Source: DATDCY01 sp964513745 (GTDB lineage Bacteria > JAUVQV01 > DATDCY01). Taken from it: a DNA stretch of 7,123 nt. This document shows, piece by piece, positions 5,614 through 7,123 of the stretch (its first letter is position 1; every line of letters starts with the position of its first letter). Position numbers and translations under genes: made by a program. The DNA lies in the NCBI GenBank assembly GCA_964513745.1, contig CAZEOK010000131.1, positions 1-7,123 on the forward strand, given 5' to 3'. Below the pieces are notes generated by a model. It had not been told where the DNA came from. It saw only the letters and a program-made list of their open reading frames with translations, and searched no databases.

Positions 5614-7062
5614 ATGCCCGCCGACGATCTCGCCAGGTTGACCATCGATCGGACGGCCGCCCCCCTGCGGCGGCGCACGATCCGCCCCGGGCGGTTGGCA
5701 GCTGCCGCAGCCGCGCTTGTGGCCCTCGGGTTCGGCGGCTACCGTCTGCTGCACCCGGTGCCGCAGGTCGCCGTCGCCACCGTGAGCCGCGTTTATCCCT
5801 CCCAGACATTCACCGCGCTGAACGCCAGCGGTTACGTCGTCGCCCAGAGGAAGGCGTCCGTCGCTTCCAAGGGCACAGGGCGACTCGTCTGGCTCGGCGT
5901 CGAGGAGGGAAGCGCCGTGAAGGCGGGCCAGGTGATCGCCCGGCTGGAAAGCGACGACCTCGCGGCCGTGACCGCGCAGGCGCGGGCCGGCCTCGCGGCT
6001 GCCCGCGCCAACCGCGAGACAGCCCGCGCCCAGCGGGACGCCGCGGCTGCCGCGCGGGACAGTGCCGGTGCGCAGCGGCAGGGGGCCCGATCGACCCTCG
6101 CCCAGGCGAAGGCGGAGATCGACGATGCGCTGACGGCCCTCGAGCGCGAGCGCGCTCTCTTCGCGGGCGGCATGAGTGCGAAGGTGTCCCTCGATGCCGC
6201 TGAAACACGCTGGCGCAAGGCCGAGGCCGCTCTTGCCGCAGCCGGCCACGCCGCCGAGGCCGCGGGGAGCGCCGCCCGCGCCGCGGCGGACTCGTTCGCG
6301 GCCGCGGAGAGCGCGCTGGTTTCCGTCGGGCACGCCGTCGCATCGGCCGAGGCAGTCGTGCGCGGCGCCGTGGTGGAGTTGTTAAAAGGCGTCGAGGCCA
6401 ACGTGCTTCTCGGCAACCTCAAACCATTGTTGGCGGTCGATGACGCCTTTGCGATCATTTCGGTGCTGGAAGTGCTGAGCACCGTCGGCAAACCGGAGGC
6501 CGCCTTGCTCGCCGAGCCTTTTCTCGAACACTGGAGCGAGCAGGTAAGACGAATGGCCATCCGCTGCGTCGCCGCCAACGATTCGTTCCGTTTGCCGCGC
6601 GATCTCGCCGTGCTGCTGCACGACCGCTCGCCATCGGTGCGCATCGAAGCCATCCGGCAAGCGGGGGCGGTAGGCGAAAAATTCATGGGCGAAAGCCTGC
6701 TCGATTGCCTCGACTACGACGACGATACACGCTATTTCGCGGTGAGGGCGCTCACCCAATTGCTGTACAAAGAAGCGCGCGACAGGCTTTTTCAGATGTA
6801 CCCCGACGTCGGCCGGTTGGTGAAGCTGGCTATCCTCGAGTACGCCGAGGCGATTGGAGACAACGAATCGATTGAGTTTCTCTTCCGGATGATCGACGAC
6901 AAGGACGGCTCGGCAAGGGCGAAAGCGGCGCGAATGCTGATCGATTTCGCCACGCCTAGTCTAAGGCTTCGGCTGGAAAGCCTTTTAAATGATCATGACG
7001 AACGAGTTCGTCAATGCGCCCGCCTCGCCTTGAACAGCCTCGGTTCGCCCTCGGAAAAGTAA
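5614..7062 (+). CDS. Chimeric ORF: N-terminal HlyD/MacA-type periplasmic adaptor joined to HEAT-repeat domain
   Basis: This is one open frame of 482 residues with two unrelated parts. Residues 1-250 are the front half of a membrane-fusion (periplasmic adaptor) protein of an RND- or MacB-type exporter. They comprise an N-terminal membrane anchor (about 27-45), the first lipoyl half-motif with SKGTGRLVWLGVEEGSAVKAG and VIARLESDD (about 85-115), then a long Ala/Arg/Glu-rich coiled-coil region (about 116-250). The returning lipoyl half, usually introduced by a RAPFDG-like motif, and the beta-barrel domain are absent. Residues from about 254 to the end form HEAT-like helical repeats, with units such as LLHDRSPSVRIEAIRQAG, CLDYDDDTRYFAVRAL, MIDDKDGSARAKAARML and LLNDHDERVRQCARLAL. 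The second part is lower in GC, with TTG, TTA, AAA and GAA codons that are rare before. The adaptor is therefore 3'-truncated and the HEAT protein probably 5'-truncated. The join may be an assembly artefact; as annotated, the product is unlikely to work as an exporter adaptor. Confidence 0.8.
   Translation: MPADDLARLTIDRTAAPLRRRTIRPGRLAAAAAALVALGFGGYRLLHPVPQVAVATVSRVYPSQTFTALNASGYVVAQRKASVASKGTGRLVWLGVEEGSAVKAGQVIARLESDDLAAVTAQARAGLAAARANRETARAQRDAAAAARDSAGAQRQGARSTLAQAKAEIDDALTALERERALFAGGMSAKVSLDAAETRWRKAEAALAAAGHAAEAAGSAARAAADSFAAAESALVSVGHAVASAEAVVRGAVVELLKGVEANVLLGNLKPLLAVDDAFAIISVLEVLSTVGKPEAALLAEPFLEHWSEQVRRMAIRCVAANDSFRLPRDLAVLLHDRSPSVRIEAIRQAGAVGEKFMGESLLDCLDYDDDTRYFAVRALTQLLYKEARDRLFQMYPDVGRLVKLAILEYAEAIGDNESIEFLFRMIDDKDGSARAKAARMLIDFATPSLRLRLESLLNDHDERVRQCARLALNSLGSPSEK
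6364..6378 (+). other. Breakpoint between adaptor and HEAT-repeat sequence
   Basis: Up to codon 250 (6361-6363) the sequence uses almost only G/C-ending codons and encodes an adaptor coiled coil. From codons 256-258 (TTG TTA AAA, 6379-6387) composition and protein family change together. No insertion-sequence end, duplication or Ns mark the junction, and the frame continues through it. Confidence 0.65.
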
Positions 7063-7075
7063 GCATACGGAAAAG

Positions 7076-7123
7076 ATGTTCACTTCTATTACAATTTCGC
7101 TAGAAAAAAATTCCGACTTTACT
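7076..7123 (+). CDS. Possible start of a downstream gene, cut by the window end
   Basis: An ATG 13 nt after the HEAT ORF stop opens a frame of 16 codons (MFTSITISLEKNSDFT) with no stop before the window ends. A weak purine-rich stretch, GGAAAAG, lies directly before the ATG. The stretch is AT-rich like the neighbouring HEAT segment, so it would belong to the same source DNA. It is too short to identify a family and may be chance. Confidence 0.3.
   Translation, partial: MFTSITISLEKNSDFT

Noticed and set aside
5041..6333. A long minus-strand frame running through the divergent promoter region into the adaptor gene.
   Set aside because: It overlaps the real starts of genes on both strands and its translation is biased filler; it only reflects few stop codons in high-GC DNA.

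Overview
The window is a high-GC bacterial fragment. The strong GC bias, a c-type cytochrome fused to an outer-membrane porin, a small periplasmic cytochrome, a large methyl-accepting chemotaxis protein (MCP) and an HlyD-type adaptor together suggest a metal- or mineral-respiring, or otherwise electron-exchanging, Gram-negative bacterium. A Geobacter-like member of Desulfuromonadia is my best guess; this is inference, because no rRNA or other taxonomic marker is present. A run of 10 Ns inside a gene shows that it is a draft or metagenomic scaffold.

Layout. (1) Bases 88-1272 (+) encode an HI0933/YhiN/BaiN-type flavoprotein. It is preceded (1-55) and followed (1360-1414) by two copies of a 55-bp GC-rich direct repeat that match at 52 of 55 positions and carry overlapping inverted repeats. 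(2) On the minus strand, read from 5377 down to 1442, three closely spaced genes look like one operon: a monoheme cytochrome-porin fusion, resembling Cyc2-type outer-membrane oxidoreductases; a 125-residue secreted monoheme cytochrome c, 9 nt downstream; and a 749-residue MCP, 24 nt further on. (3) The region 5378-5613 separates this operon from a divergent plus-strand gene and contains a good sigma70-like promoter for that gene. (4) The plus-strand ORF 5614-7062 starts as an HlyD/MacA-type periplasmic adaptor and switches at about 6366-6378 into a HEAT-repeat protein with visibly lower GC and different codon use. That is either an assembly chimera or a real gene disruption/fusion. (5) The last 61 bases are AT-rich and may hold the first 16 codons of another gene.

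How the parts may work together. The central operon pairs an outer-membrane electron conduit (porin with its own heme) and a soluble periplasmic heme carrier with a chemoreceptor. The simplest reading is an extracellular electron-transfer module whose redox or substrate state is coupled to motility. This coupling is inferred from gene order only. The most interesting signals are this operon, the chimeric adaptor/HEAT ORF and the paired repeats.
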